Of a stretch of DNA of 9,196 bases, positions 1 to 7,028 are shown piece by piece. A program made the position numbers and the translations under genes. Positions within the stretch are counted from its first letter, which is position 1. The number at the start of each line of letters is the position of its first letter. The notes below the pieces were generated by a model. That model saw only the letters and a program-made list of their open reading frames with translations, had not been told where the DNA came from and did no database searches. This DNA comes from JBBRLA01 sp038231615 (lineage in GTDB: Bacteria; Myxococcota_A; Polyangia; Palsa-1104; JAEUJZ01), in contig JBBRLA010000327.1 in assembly GCA_038231615.1 (NCBI GenBank), positions 1 through 9,196 of the forward strand, read 5' to 3'.

Positions 1-85
1 AGGCCTCGACCCACGCCTTGGCGTGCTGATCGTTGCTGTCGACCAGAGTGCCGTCGATGTCGAAAATCACTCCGCGTAGCGCCAT
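1..85 (-). CDS. HAD-superfamily hydrolase, N-terminal fragment (phosphoglycolate phosphatase / beta-phosphoglucomutase-like)
   Basis: Only the first 28 codons are inside the window; the gene runs off the left edge. The protein begins MALRGVIFDIDGTLVDSND. This carries HAD motif I (D9-I-D11-G-T), where the first Asp is the nucleophile and the second the general acid/base of phosphoryl transfer. It is followed by DSND and HAKAW, the usual lead-in to the cap domain of subfamily IA phosphatases and mutases. The start at 85 is supported by a perfect AGGAGG on the minus strand (91-96), five bases upstream. The substrate cannot be inferred because the cap domain and motifs II-IV lie outside the window. 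The gene is divergent from the CDS at 252, with 166 bases between them. Confidence 0.85.
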   Translation of the reverse strand, partial: MALRGVIFDIDGTLVDSNDQHAKAWVEA

Positions 86-251
86 CCTCTCCTCCTGTGT
101 TGTGTCACCTGCTGTCCGGGTGCTCTGGTACCTGCGGCCTTACAGGACCCTACCACGGCGACCTTCATTGACACCGTATTCTTTGACGAGCTTGACTCTG
201 CCATTCAGGTCCTTAGGTTGAAGCAGTCACTTCTTTTGGAGGAGATGGACC
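86..251. other. Divergent intergenic region with three TTGAC boxes
   Basis: This stretch separates the divergent HAD gene (-) and the CDS at 252 (+). It must hold the promoters of both. On the plus strand the pentamer TTGAC occurs three times in about 30 bases (168, 183 and 192), resembling -35 boxes. I could not pair any of them with a good -10 box at 16-18 bases, so no promoter is called. A ribosome-binding site, GGAGGAG, lies at 238-244. Confidence 0.3.
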
Positions 252-674
252 ATGGCGACGACAACGTGGCGACCGGACTGGTATAAGGATGAGCATGGCA
301 GCGCGTGGGATCGGGTCAAGGAGGCGTTGCGGCGTGATTGGGATCAGACCAAGAGGGACCTGCATGTGGGCGGCCATGAAATGAACCAAGGCGTCGGCGA
401 TACCCTCAAGCAGGCCACTGGCAAGGAGCCGCTGCCGCCTTCGGACAAGCCGAACCCGCCCCGCGTCATTGGTGAGTGGAGCGACGCGGAGCTGCCAGCG
501 GGTTACGGCTATGCCGCGCGAATGCACTATGAAGCGCAGCACCCGACCTGGGGCCCCGGCATCGAGAACAAGCTTCGCTCGGAGTGGGAGAGCGCCAAGG
601 ACACGACCCGACGTGGCTGGAATGATGTCAAGGAGCACGTCCGCTACGGCTACGACTACAAGCCGCGCTCCTGA
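252..674 (+). CDS. Hypothetical hydrophilic tryptophan-rich protein (possible stress-related)
   Basis: The protein has 140 residues, no signal peptide, no membrane segment and no cysteine. Of two close ATGs, the one at 252 is chosen because GGAGGAG (238-244) lies seven bases upstream; the ATG at 245 abuts that site and is out of frame. Two related helical stretches are visible. Residues 16-36 contain W-x2-VK-x3-R-x2-W-x2-TK, and residues 106-134 contain L-R-x-E-W followed by T-RR-GW-x2-VK-x3-RYGYD. The middle holds a KQATGKEPLPP segment and an AGYGYAAR segment. The regular spacing of Trp and charged residues suggests amphipathic helices, loosely like CsbD-type general-stress proteins, but I see no CsbD domain. 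It converges on the gene at 728-1072, 53 bases away. Function is unknown; coding status is well supported by the ribosome-binding site and the composition. Confidence 0.8.
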   Translation: MATTTWRPDWYKDEHGSAWDRVKEALRRDWDQTKRDLHVGGHEMNQGVGDTLKQATGKEPLPPSDKPNPPRVIGEWSDAELPAGYGYAARMHYEAQHPTWGPGIENKLRSEWESAKDTTRRGWNDVKEHVRYGYDYKPRS

Positions 675-684
675 GCCTGGATCG

Positions 685-717
685 GCAGGCGCGCGCAGCC
701 TGACCGCGCGCGCCTGC
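685..717. terminator. GC-rich hairpin between convergent genes (candidate bidirectional terminator)
   Basis: A perfect 12-base-pair stem (685-696 with 706-717, GCAGGCGCGCGC/GCGCGCGCCTGC) has a nine-base loop. It fills most of the 53-base gap between the convergent genes ending at 674 and 728. There is no T-tract on either side, so it is not a textbook intrinsic terminator. Its position and strength still suggest it stops or protects transcripts from both sides. Confidence 0.55.
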
Positions 718-727
718 GGGCTGGGGC

Positions 728-1072
728 CTACTTGGTGATCTCGGTCTTGGACTCGGTCTTGGTCCCCATGCTGCCGTCCGCATTCTTGCTCTTCTTCGTC
801 TTTTTGGTGGTCTTGCTCTCGGCGCCGGTGACAGGGTCCTTGACCGTGGTCTCGCTCTTGGTCTCGCCAGTGCCGTCCGCCTTGCGGTCGTGCATGGTCT
901 CCTTCTTGACTTTGGTGCCATTGGCCTTGGTCTTGTCGGTCTTGGTCTTCGACGAGCTGCTGCCATCGCTGCCGGTCTTGCTCTCCGCAGTGCTGCTGCC
1001 GGTCTTGCCCTCGTCAGCGTTGGACAGGGCGGGCAGGCAAAGGAGCAGGGCGGTGATAAGGATGCGCTTCAT
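728..1072 (-). CDS. Secreted low-complexity Lys/Thr/Ser-rich protein, unknown function
   Basis: The protein has 114 residues from the ATG at 1072. That start is favoured over an in-frame ATG at 1129 because AAGGAGA sits six bases upstream and because it puts a classic signal peptide at the N-terminus: MKR, a hydrophobic core ILITALLLCLPAL, and a probable signal peptidase I site after SNA (about residue 19). The mature part is almost entirely K, T, S, E, D, G, A and N. I find no Phe, Trp, Tyr, Leu, Gln or Cys in it. It has no folded domain and is expected to be disordered, exported to the periplasm or outside. The lone cysteine lies in the signal peptide and does not form a lipobox. On the minus strand a TATAGAT box lies about 100 bases upstream (1173-1179) with no convincing -35. 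An inverted repeat, GCCTGA/TCAGGC (1119-1138), lies in the leader. Function unknown. Confidence 0.75.
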   Translation of the reverse strand: MKRILITALLLCLPALSNADEGKTGSSTAESKTGSDGSSSSKTKTDKTKANGTKVKKETMHDRKADGTGETKSETTVKDPVTGAESKTTKKTKKSKNADGSMGTKTESKTEITK

Positions 1073-1342
1073 GGGGATCTCCTTGGTCAAGCTGGGTTGG
1101 TATTGCTCGATCGATGAAGCCTGATGCAAATCTCAGGCCGAAATCTAAGCATCTGGAGAAGATGGCGGACTCATCTATACAATCGTTAAAATTCAAGCAG
1201 TTATCTCTTGAGTCCTGGGTTTTCTGACTCCCAAAGCAGAGTCCGTCGAGCAAATGTGCACCACAAGTGCGTACCGGAAATGCAAAAGCGCCACATTCAG
1301 TGGAGGGTGAGCAGGCGGCCAGGGCAGCTCTGGAGGGCTGGA

Positions 1343-2461
1343 TCAGCGAGGTGGCCGGCGCTGCGACCCTTCTGCTGGGTCTGGTTCATAACCTGCGCGG
1401 TCATCCCACTCTTGTGACGACCGCGCCGCCGACTTCCAGCGCCGCCTGGCGCTGGCCGCCACCATGGCGTCGCGCTGCCGCTCGATGCCCGTCTGCTCCT
1501 GTCCCAGCTTGAGGTAACTCACCAGCCGTTCCTCCGCAAGCTCGCCGCTGCTGATCGCCAGGCGCACCGCGCAGCCCGGCTCGTCTTCGTGGCGACAATC
1601 GTTGAATCGGCACCGGGCGGCCACGGCCTCGACGTCGGGAAAAACCCGGTCCCGCCCTTCGCCATCGTCCCACAGGCCCAGCTCGCGCAGTCCGGGCGTG
1701 TCAATCAAGAGCCCGCCCAAGGGGGTCATGAAAAGCTCGCGGTGGGTCGTCGTATGCCGGCCCTTGTCGTCCTCGGACCGGCTCTCGTGCGTGATTTGCC
1801 GCACGGTGCCCAAAAGGCGATTGACCAGGGACGACTTGCCCACGCCCGAGGAGCCCACCAGTGCGACCGTCGCGCCGGGGGTGATGTGGGCGCGGAGCTG
1901 CTCCAGACCCTCGCCGACCAGGGCGCTGGCGGCGATGACCGGGACATCTGGAGCGACCGCGGCCAGTGCCGAGAGCAGGCCGGGCAGGTCCGGGCACACG
2001 TCGATCTTGTTGACGACTACGACCGGCACGGCGCCGCTGTTCCACACCGCCGTCAGGTAACGCTCGATGCGACGCGGGTTGAATTCGCGGTTGGCGGACG
2101 TGACGATAAAGACGGTGTCGATGTTGGCCGCTATCACCTGGACCTCGGTGAGCGAGCCAGGGGCCCGGCGGACGAAACCCGTGCGCCGTTTGAGCAGCAC
2201 GGTGATCAAAGCGGTGCCGCCGTCACCGTCGCGGATGATCACCCAGTCCCCGACCGTGGGCAACATGGAGGGATCCGTGCCACCCCGACGCAGTCGCCCA
2301 GTCAGCGCGCCGAAGGACGAGCGGCAGCCCAGGAGGGCGAAGCGACCGCATTGCGCGGCGGCGACACGCGCCGGGACCAGGCCCGGATCTTTGATGTCGC
2401 CGATCTGTTGCGCGAAGAAGGGGGTGAACCCCAAGGATTCCAATTTGCTCAGTTCCACCAT
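1343..2461 (-). CDS. rsgA: Ribosome small-subunit-dependent GTPase A (RsgA/YjeQ)
   Basis: RsgA is a circularly permuted GTPase that acts late in 30S subunit maturation in the cytoplasm; GTP hydrolysis on the subunit releases it. With the start at 2461 the protein has 372 residues. The G motifs appear in the permuted order expected: G4 NKID (151-154), then G1 GSSGVGKSS (203-211), G2 region GRHTTT (234-239) and G3 DTPG (254-257). An N-terminal OB-fold region includes GDWVII near residue 71. The C-terminal zinc knuckle is complete: C284, C289, H291, C297, in CRFNDCRHEDEPGC. A further 45 or so residues form a charged, Arg-rich tail. An alternative ATG at 2473 adds MRGQ. I prefer 2461 because GAGG lies four bases upstream and MVELSKLESLGF matches how family members usually begin. 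It lies 41 bases after the smc stop, so co-transcription with smc is likely. Confidence 0.95.
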   Translation of the reverse strand: MVELSKLESLGFTPFFAQQIGDIKDPGLVPARVAAAQCGRFALLGCRSSFGALTGRLRRGGTDPSMLPTVGDWVIIRDGDGGTALITVLLKRRTGFVRRAPGSLTEVQVIAANIDTVFIVTSANREFNPRRIERYLTAVWNSGAVPVVVVNKIDVCPDLPGLLSALAAVAPDVPVIAASALVGEGLEQLRAHITPGATVALVGSSGVGKSSLVNRLLGTVRQITHESRSEDDKGRHTTTHRELFMTPLGGLLIDTPGLRELGLWDDGEGRDRVFPDVEAVAARCRFNDCRHEDEPGCAVRLAISSGELAEERLVSYLKLGQEQTGIERQRDAMVAASARRRWKSAARSSQEWDDRAGYEPDPAEGSQRRPPR

Positions 2462-2490
2462 CTGGCCTCGCATGATACCTGTTCTGTCGC

Positions 2491-2503
2491 GGGGCGGAGC
2501 CCC
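2491..2503 (-). other. Small hairpin in the smc-rsgA gap
   Basis: GGGGC-GGA-GCCCC forms a five-base-pair stem with a three-base loop. It lies between the smc stop codon (which it touches) and the rsgA start. It has no T-tract, so it is unlikely to terminate. It could tune rsgA translation or mRNA stability, or be chance in GC-rich DNA. Confidence 0.25.
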
Positions 2504-5500
2504 TATGCCGCCCGGGACTTCTTCAGGTCCAGCTTGGCCAGGTCACCCAGGTTCACCGACACCAGCTTCGAGGCCCCCGGCTCTTCCATGGTCACCCCAT
2601 ACAGTGTATCGGCGATCTGCATCGTGCGCTTGTTGTGCGTGATGATGATGAACTGGCTGCGGTCGGTCATCTCGCGGACCAGGTCGTTGAAGCGGCCGAC
2701 GTTGGCCTCGTCCAGCGGCGCGTCCACCTCGTCCAGCAGGCAGAAGGGCGAGGGCTTGATCAAAAAGATGGCGAAGATCAGCGCCACCGCGGTCATCGCC
2801 TTCTCCCCACCGGAAAGCAGCTCCACCGTCTGGTTCCTTTTCCCCGGCGGCTGGGCCACGATCTCGATGCCCGATTCCAGCAAATCGTCCTCGTTGGTCA
2901 GCACCAGCCGGGCCTGACCCCCGACGAAACAGCGCGGGAAGATCTCCTGGAACTTGGCGTTCACCAGGTCGAAGACCTCGCGAAAACGCTGCTTGCTGGT
3001 CCGGTTGATCAGCGCAATCGCCTGCTCCAGTTGCTTCAGCGCCGTCTCCAGGTCGGTCTTCTGCGCCACCAGGAAGCCATGGCGCTTGTCCAGTTCGTTG
3101 TACTCCTCGATGGCCATCAGGTTGATCTCCCCCATGCGGTCGATCAGCTCCCGCAGCTCCCGGGCCCGCTTGTCCTCCTTCTCGCCGGCCTGCGGGCGCA
3201 AGTGATAGTCGTGGACCACCTCGCTGACGTGCAGCCGGTGGCGTTCCAGCACCGCCTCCTCCAGGTGGGCGCGGGCCGTCTTCACCTCCCCCAGGCGCAC
3301 CTGCAAGCGCGAGGTCTCCTTTAAAAGCGATCCTTCGCGCCCGCGCTGCTCCCGCAGCACACCTTCCCCTTCGGTGAGCTGCCCGCGCCGCTCCTCGTAG
3401 GCGCTGCGCTTCATCTGCAGCTCCTCGGCCAGCCGGCGGCTCTTGCCGGCGTCCTCGATCAGGCGCTGGTTGCGCTTTGTCACCCCCTCCACCAGCTCGG
3501 CGGACCGGCGGTAGCATTCGCGGATTTCTTTCTCCAGCCGCTCGCGGTAGGCGCTGCGCTCGCCCTCCTCGGTGTGAAGGCGAAAAAGCCCTTCCTGCAA
3601 GGACCGCAGCTTTTCCTTGTGCGCCGCCACCTGCACCTTTAGATGGGTTAGTTCCGCCGACAAGTGATCGCTGCGCTCCAGCAGACGCAGTTGTTCCCGG
3701 CTGTGCTCGTCGCGCTGGCTCTCGAAGCCCAGCAACAGGTCCCGTGAATCGCGGATGGCCATGCGCGTCTCCTCGGCCTCCCGGTCGCTGTCGTCGCGGC
3801 GCTCGCTCAGCTCGTCGATCTCCTGGGACAGCACCCCATGCCGGTGCTCGGTGCGGTGCAGCTCCTCGCGGCTGCGGGTCAGGTCCTTGTCCAGCGAGAG
3901 GATCTGCATCTCGCCCTGGTGGCCGGCGCGGGACAGGTCTTCCAACTGCTTGGACAGGTGCTGCTGCTCGGCCTTGCTGACCGCAAGCTGCTCGTCCTTT
4001 TCGCGGAAGCGCCGGTCCAGGTCGGCGCACAGGGCGGAAAGCTCGCGAATCTCGCGCTTCTGCGCCAGCACGGAGGCCCCCTGTCCCTTCTGCGCCCCGC
4101 CGCTGAGGATGCCGTGGCCGTCGCAGAGCACCCCGTCCAGGGTCACCAAAAGCCCCCCGGGACTCAGGCTGCCGTCCTCGCTGGCCACCCGGTAGTAGCC
4201 CAGCGCCTGCGCCACCGTCTCCACCACCAGCACATTCCCCAAAAGTGCATCCAGGACCGCCTCGTACCCCGGCCGCGCCTTGATCAGGTCCAGCATTCGC
4301 CCGCGTACCCCGCTGACGCTGGTTTCGTCGTCGGGGAGCTGTGGACGATCACCGGGGCGGGTGGGCCGCGCGTCCAAGGGGACGAAGCTGGCCCGCCCTT
4401 CGCCGCGGTCGCGCAGGTGGTGGATGGCGGCGACGGCGTGGTCGTGAGATTCCACTACCAGGGCCCCCAGCCGCTCCCCCAGCACCGCGTCCAGCGCCAG
4501 TTCCACTTCGGCGGGGGCGATGATCATGTCGGCCACCACCCCCAAAAGCCCCCCGGGGTCGCGGCCGTCGGCGACGCCCTTTTTGGCCTGCTCCGAGCGT
4601 TGCAGCAGCACCTTGGTGCCGGTGGCGAAGCCCTCGTACTTGGCCGCGATCTCCCCCAGGGAATGCAGCCGGGCGCGCTTCTTGTGCAGCTCGCCTTTTA
4701 GCTGGTCCACCTCCTTGTCCAGGCGGGTGACCTGCATCTTCAGCTCCTTCAGCCGGTCCTCCGCCTCGGCCCTGTTCTTGACCAGGCTGACCTTCTCGTC
4801 TTGCAGGCCCGAGAGCTTCTCCTCCTGGTCTTCGGTGATCTGCTCCAGCTCCTGCTTTCGCGACGAGAGGCGCCCCCGTTCTTCCTCCGCCCGCATCAGG
4901 CGCAGGGCCACGTCGTCGCGCTGCCGCAAAAGGCCCCGCTCGTCGGCCTCGCTGCGGGCGATCTCCGCGTTCTGCCGTGAGATCTCGGCCTTGGCCGCGT
5001 CGCACAGGCGGGTCACCTTGGCCAGGTTCTCCTTGACCTGCTTCAGTTCGTTCTCCCGGCTGGCGATCTCGTCCGCCTGCCCGGCGCCGCCGGATTCGAC
5101 CTGCAAGAGGTCCGCGGCCATGCGCTCCCGCAGGCAGGCCGCGTCGGCGGCCTTGGCCTCCAGAAGCTCCACCTCGCCTCGCATGCGCTGCGCCTGGGAC
5201 AGGAGCTGCGCTTCCTCTTTGCGGGCGTGTTCGTTTTCGGCCTCTCCCAGCTTCACCACGTTGTCCAGCGCGTACAGTTCCTCTTGCAGCGCCTGCACCC
5301 CCCCTTCTTCTCCCAGAAGGAGCAGCCGGGCTGCCGCCAGCTTGGCCTCGGTGGCGCTGAGGTCCGCCTGGGCCCGCTCCCGCTTTTCGCTGGCCGCGGA
5401 AAGAGCGTTCGCGAAGACCTGCTGCTCGGCATAAAGGCCCAGCCAGCGCTGGCTTTGCCCCCACAGTTCGATATCGCGCAGCTCGGCGCGGTACTGCTTG

Positions 5501-6150
5501 TAGCGCTCCGCCTTCTGCGCCTGGCGCTTCAGCGAGACCAGCTGCTTCTCCTGCTCGGCCACCACATCGCTCACCCGGAGCAGGTTCTGCCGGGTCAGCT
5601 CGATCTTCTTCTCAGCCGCCTTGCGCTTGATCTTGTACTTGGTGATGCCGGCGGCCTCTTCGATGAGAAAGCGCCGCTCCTCGGGTTTGCTCGAAACGAT
5701 CATCCCCACCCGGCCCTGCTCGATGATCGAATACGCCCGGGTGCCGATGCCGGTGCCCAGGAAGAACTCGGTGACGTCCCGCAGGCGGCACGGGGTCTTG
5801 TTCAGATAGTATTCGCTGGTGCCGTCGCGGAAGAGGCGGCGCCCCACGGTGATCTCGGTGTATTGCAGGTAGTCGATGGGGACGCGGCCGTCGTTCTCGA
5901 AGGTCAGCGCCACCTCGCAGTAACCCAGGGGGCCGCGTCGATCGCTGCCCGAGAAGATGACGTCCTCCATGGCCTTGCCCCGCAGGTGCTTGGCGGACTG
6001 CTCGCCCATGCACCAGCGGATGGCGTCGACCACGTTGGACTTGCCACATCCGTTGGGGCCGATGACCCCGGTGATCGGCTCGTTGAAGTGAAGGACCGTC
6101 CGGTCGGCAAACGACTTGAACCCGACGATTTCCAGCTTCTTGATGCGCAT
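2503..6150 (-). CDS. smc: Chromosome segregation/condensin ATPase SMC
   Basis: SMC is the ATPase of the bacterial condensin SMC-ScpAB, which extrudes DNA loops and helps separate newly replicated chromosomes. The 1215-residue length is normal for the family and both halves of the head are intact. N-terminal head: MRIKKLEIVGFKSF, Walker A GPNGCGKS (31-38), arginine-finger region KHLRG (R58), Q-loop SIIEQG (Q145), and EEAAGITKYK (164-173) leading into the coil. Two long coiled-coil arms (about 175-500 and 695-1040) surround a hinge (about 500-690) with glycine-rich GGLL and LSGGA segments. C-terminal head: ABC signature LSGGEK (1112-1117), Walker B FCLLDE ending at E1141, D-loop APLDE, and the H-loop histidine in IIITHNK (about H1172). 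The start is fixed by the conserved MRIKKLEI, although no Shine-Dalgarno precedes it. scpA and scpB are not in the window. rsgA follows on the same strand, and a DUF2505 gene is divergent upstream. Confidence 0.98.
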   Translation of the reverse strand: MRIKKLEIVGFKSFADRTVLHFNEPITGVIGPNGCGKSNVVDAIRWCMGEQSAKHLRGKAMEDVIFSGSDRRGPLGYCEVALTFENDGRVPIDYLQYTEITVGRRLFRDGTSEYYLNKTPCRLRDVTEFFLGTGIGTRAYSIIEQGRVGMIVSSKPEERRFLIEEAAGITKYKIKRKAAEKKIELTRQNLLRVSDVVAEQEKQLVSLKRQAQKAERYKQYRAELRDIELWGQSQRWLGLYAEQQVFANALSAASEKRERAQADLSATEAKLAAARLLLLGEEGGVQALQEELYALDNVVKLGEAENEHARKEEAQLLSQAQRMRGEVELLEAKAADAACLRERMAADLLQVESGGAGQADEIASRENELKQVKENLAKVTRLCDAAKAEISRQNAEIARSEADERGLLRQRDDVALRLMRAEEERGRLSSRKQELEQITEDQEEKLSGLQDEKVSLVKNRAEAEDRLKELKMQVTRLDKEVDQLKGELHKKRARLHSLGEIAAKYEGFATGTKVLLQRSEQAKKGVADGRDPGGLLGVVADMIIAPAEVELALDAVLGERLGALVVESHDHAVAAIHHLRDRGEGRASFVPLDARPTRPGDRPQLPDDETSVSGVRGRMLDLIKARPGYEAVLDALLGNVLVVETVAQALGYYRVASEDGSLSPGGLLVTLDGVLCDGHGILSGGAQKGQGASVLAQKREIRELSALCADLDRRFREKDEQLAVSKAEQQHLSKQLEDLSRAGHQGEMQILSLDKDLTRSREELHRTEHRHGVLSQEIDELSERRDDSDREAEETRMAIRDSRDLLLGFESQRDEHSREQLRLLERSDHLSAELTHLKVQVAAHKEKLRSLQEGLFRLHTEEGERSAYRERLEKEIRECYRRSAELVEGVTKRNQRLIEDAGKSRRLAEELQMKRSAYEERRGQLTEGEGVLREQRGREGSLLKETSRLQVRLGEVKTARAHLEEAVLERHRLHVSEVVHDYHLRPQAGEKEDKRARELRELIDRMGEINLMAIEEYNELDKRHGFLVAQKTDLETALKQLEQAIALINRTSKQRFREVFDLVNAKFQEIFPRCFVGGQARLVLTNEDDLLESGIEIVAQPPGKRNQTVELLSGGEKAMTAVALIFAIFLIKPSPFCLLDEVDAPLDEANVGRFNDLVREMTDRSQFIIITHNKRTMQIADTLYGVTMEEPGASKLVSVNLGDLAKLDLKKSRAA

Positions 6151-6164
6151 CGGATGGGTAACGG

Positions 6165-6193
6165 CTTATAACGGGCGGCGCGGTGGCTGTGTA
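6165..6193 (-). promoter_or_regulatory. Candidate smc promoter (TACACA-17-TATAAG)
   Basis: Reading the minus strand, TACACA (6188-6193) is followed by exactly 17 bases and then TATAAG (6165-6170). That is a fair sigma-70-type pair. Transcription would start near 6158, only about eight bases before the smc ATG at 6150. The sequence just before that ATG (GTTACCCATCCG) has no Shine-Dalgarno, which fits a very short or near-leaderless mRNA. An eight-base palindrome ACGTACGT (6199-6206) lies just upstream and might be an operator. Inference from sequence only. Confidence 0.4.
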
Positions 6194-6269
6194 GGGTCAC
6201 GTACGTTGATAAGGCGCGTCAAAACTAGCACACAGGGCAACCTTGCACCTAGCGTAAAGGAGAACCCCC

Positions 6270-6764
6270 ATGCGAGTCCAAAAAGAGCACCGGATTGAAT
6301 TGTCACAAGCCCGCTACTTCGAGCTGATGTTCGACGCGGAGACAGCACGGCGGCTGAACGTGGAGGCGATGAACGCCGAGAGCTATGAGGTGGTGGAACG
6401 AAACGTCGAGGGAGATGCCTGGACGCTGCGCAGCAAGGTGACGCCCAAGGACAATATGCCGGGCTTTCTGAAGAAGCTCATCGGCACCACCTTCACCTAC
6501 GAGGAGCAACTGTCTCATGAGAAGGGCAGCGATCGGGCCTCGGCGACGGTCATCCCCGGGGCGATGCGCGACCGCACCAAGATGAGCTACGTGGTCCAGG
6601 TGATCCCCGAGGGCGACAACGCCTGCCGCCGCATCATCGACTGGGAGATCGAGGTCAAAATGTTCGGCGTGGGCGGGCAGATCGAAAAATTCGCTGCGGG
6701 GGAGATGGAGCGCGGCATGGAAGCCTCGGCGCGCTTCTTCAACAACCTGGCCAAGCAGGCCTGA
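6270..6764 (+). CDS. DUF2505 family protein (SRPBCC-like fold suspected)
   Basis: The protein has 164 residues with no signal peptide or membrane segment, so it is probably cytoplasmic. The sequence matches my recollection of the DUF2505 family. It opens with a short strand and helix (QARYFELMFDAETARRLN), has alternating polar/hydrophobic strands in the middle (SYEVVERNVEGDAWTLRSKV), and ends with IDWEIEVKMFGVGGQIEKF followed by a long amphipathic helix (GEMERGMEASARFFNNL). A beta-rich core closed by a C-terminal helix is the START/SRPBCC layout, so binding of a hydrophobic ligand is possible but unproven. The start at 6270 has AAAGGAGA (6256-6263) six bases upstream. It is divergent from smc (119 bases apart). 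No downstream gene appears to share its transcript, since a hairpin follows 35 bases after the stop. Confidence 0.88.
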   Translation: MRVQKEHRIELSQARYFELMFDAETARRLNVEAMNAESYEVVERNVEGDAWTLRSKVTPKDNMPGFLKKLIGTTFTYEEQLSHEKGSDRASATVIPGAMRDRTKMSYVVQVIPEGDNACRRIIDWEIEVKMFGVGGQIEKFAAGEMERGMEASARFFNNLAKQA

Positions 6765-6794
6765 GGCCAAGCAAAGCCAAGTTGAAGCCAAACG

Positions 6795-6827
6795 AAAAAG
6801 GGTGCCCCTGCTTGCGCGTGGGCACCC
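6795..6827 (-). terminator. Intrinsic terminator oriented for minus-strand transcription
   Basis: A perfect eight-base-pair stem, GGGTGCCC/GGGCACCC (6800-6807 with 6820-6827), has a 12-base loop. Read on the minus strand it is followed at once by TTTTTCGTT, the textbook layout of a Rho-independent terminator for leftward transcription. For the plus-strand DUF2505 gene, which ends 35 bases before the stem, there is no T-run directly after it; the nearest TTTT is at 6845-6848. It may act in both directions, but the T-tract points to a leftward transcript coming from the gene-free region. Confidence 0.65.
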
Positions 6828-6848
6828 TGTTCGATCAAATGATCTTTT

Positions 6849-6864
6849 CCCTCCGTGAGGAGGG
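6849..6864. repeat. Hairpin CCCTCC-GTGA-GGAGGG
   Basis: This is a perfect six-base-pair stem with a four-base loop. On the plus strand the loop is GTGA, a GNRA tetraloop that would be unusually stable in RNA. It lies 22 bases beyond the terminator stem, inside the gene-free region. Confidence 0.5.
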
Positions 6865-6897
6865 GTTCGTAGCTTGGTTGATTTTATGTCCCGATGA

Positions 6898-6970
6898 CTC
6901 GGGTGCTCTCTTCCTTGTGTAACGCTCCCGATGCAGGTGACAGCCCAGAAAGGCCCAATGCCCACCCGAG
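6898..6970. repeat. Inverted repeat CTCGGGTG/CACCCGAG
   Basis: Eight-base perfect arms (6898-6905 and 6963-6970) enclose 57 bases. This is a possible long-range stem of a structured RNA in the gene-free region. The enclosed sequence has no further strong stem that I could find. Confidence 0.4.
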
Positions 6971-7028
6971 ATATCAGGTCTCACCGAAATCGAATCCGCC
7001 CAGGATGGAACGGACCCACGTTGCGTCA

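Noticed and set aside
1589..2917. 442-codon plus-strand open frame antisense to rsgA and the end of smc
   Set aside because: It lies opposite two well-supported genes with all motifs intact. Its translation is a low-complexity mix of Arg, Gln, Gly and Asp, typical of antisense frames in high-G+C DNA.
2543..4030. 495-codon minus-strand frame inside smc, and 4349-5464 (371 codons) likewise
   Set aside because: Both overlap the smc coding frame on the same strand. Their sequences are Arg/Gly/Ala/Pro-rich with no domain, the usual shadow of a GC-rich gene.
4146..4560. Direct repeat CCAAAAGCCCCCCGGG at about 4146 and 4542
   Set aside because: Both copies sit inside smc and encode PGGLL in the hinge with the same codons. 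Protein constraint and codon bias explain it.
6975..7020. tRNA or tmRNA remnant (AATCGAATCC on the plus strand, GGATTCGAT on the minus strand)
   Set aside because: It looks like a T-arm or tmRNA 5' fragment, but no acceptor stem, anticodon arm, CCA end or tag reading frame could be found at the right distance.
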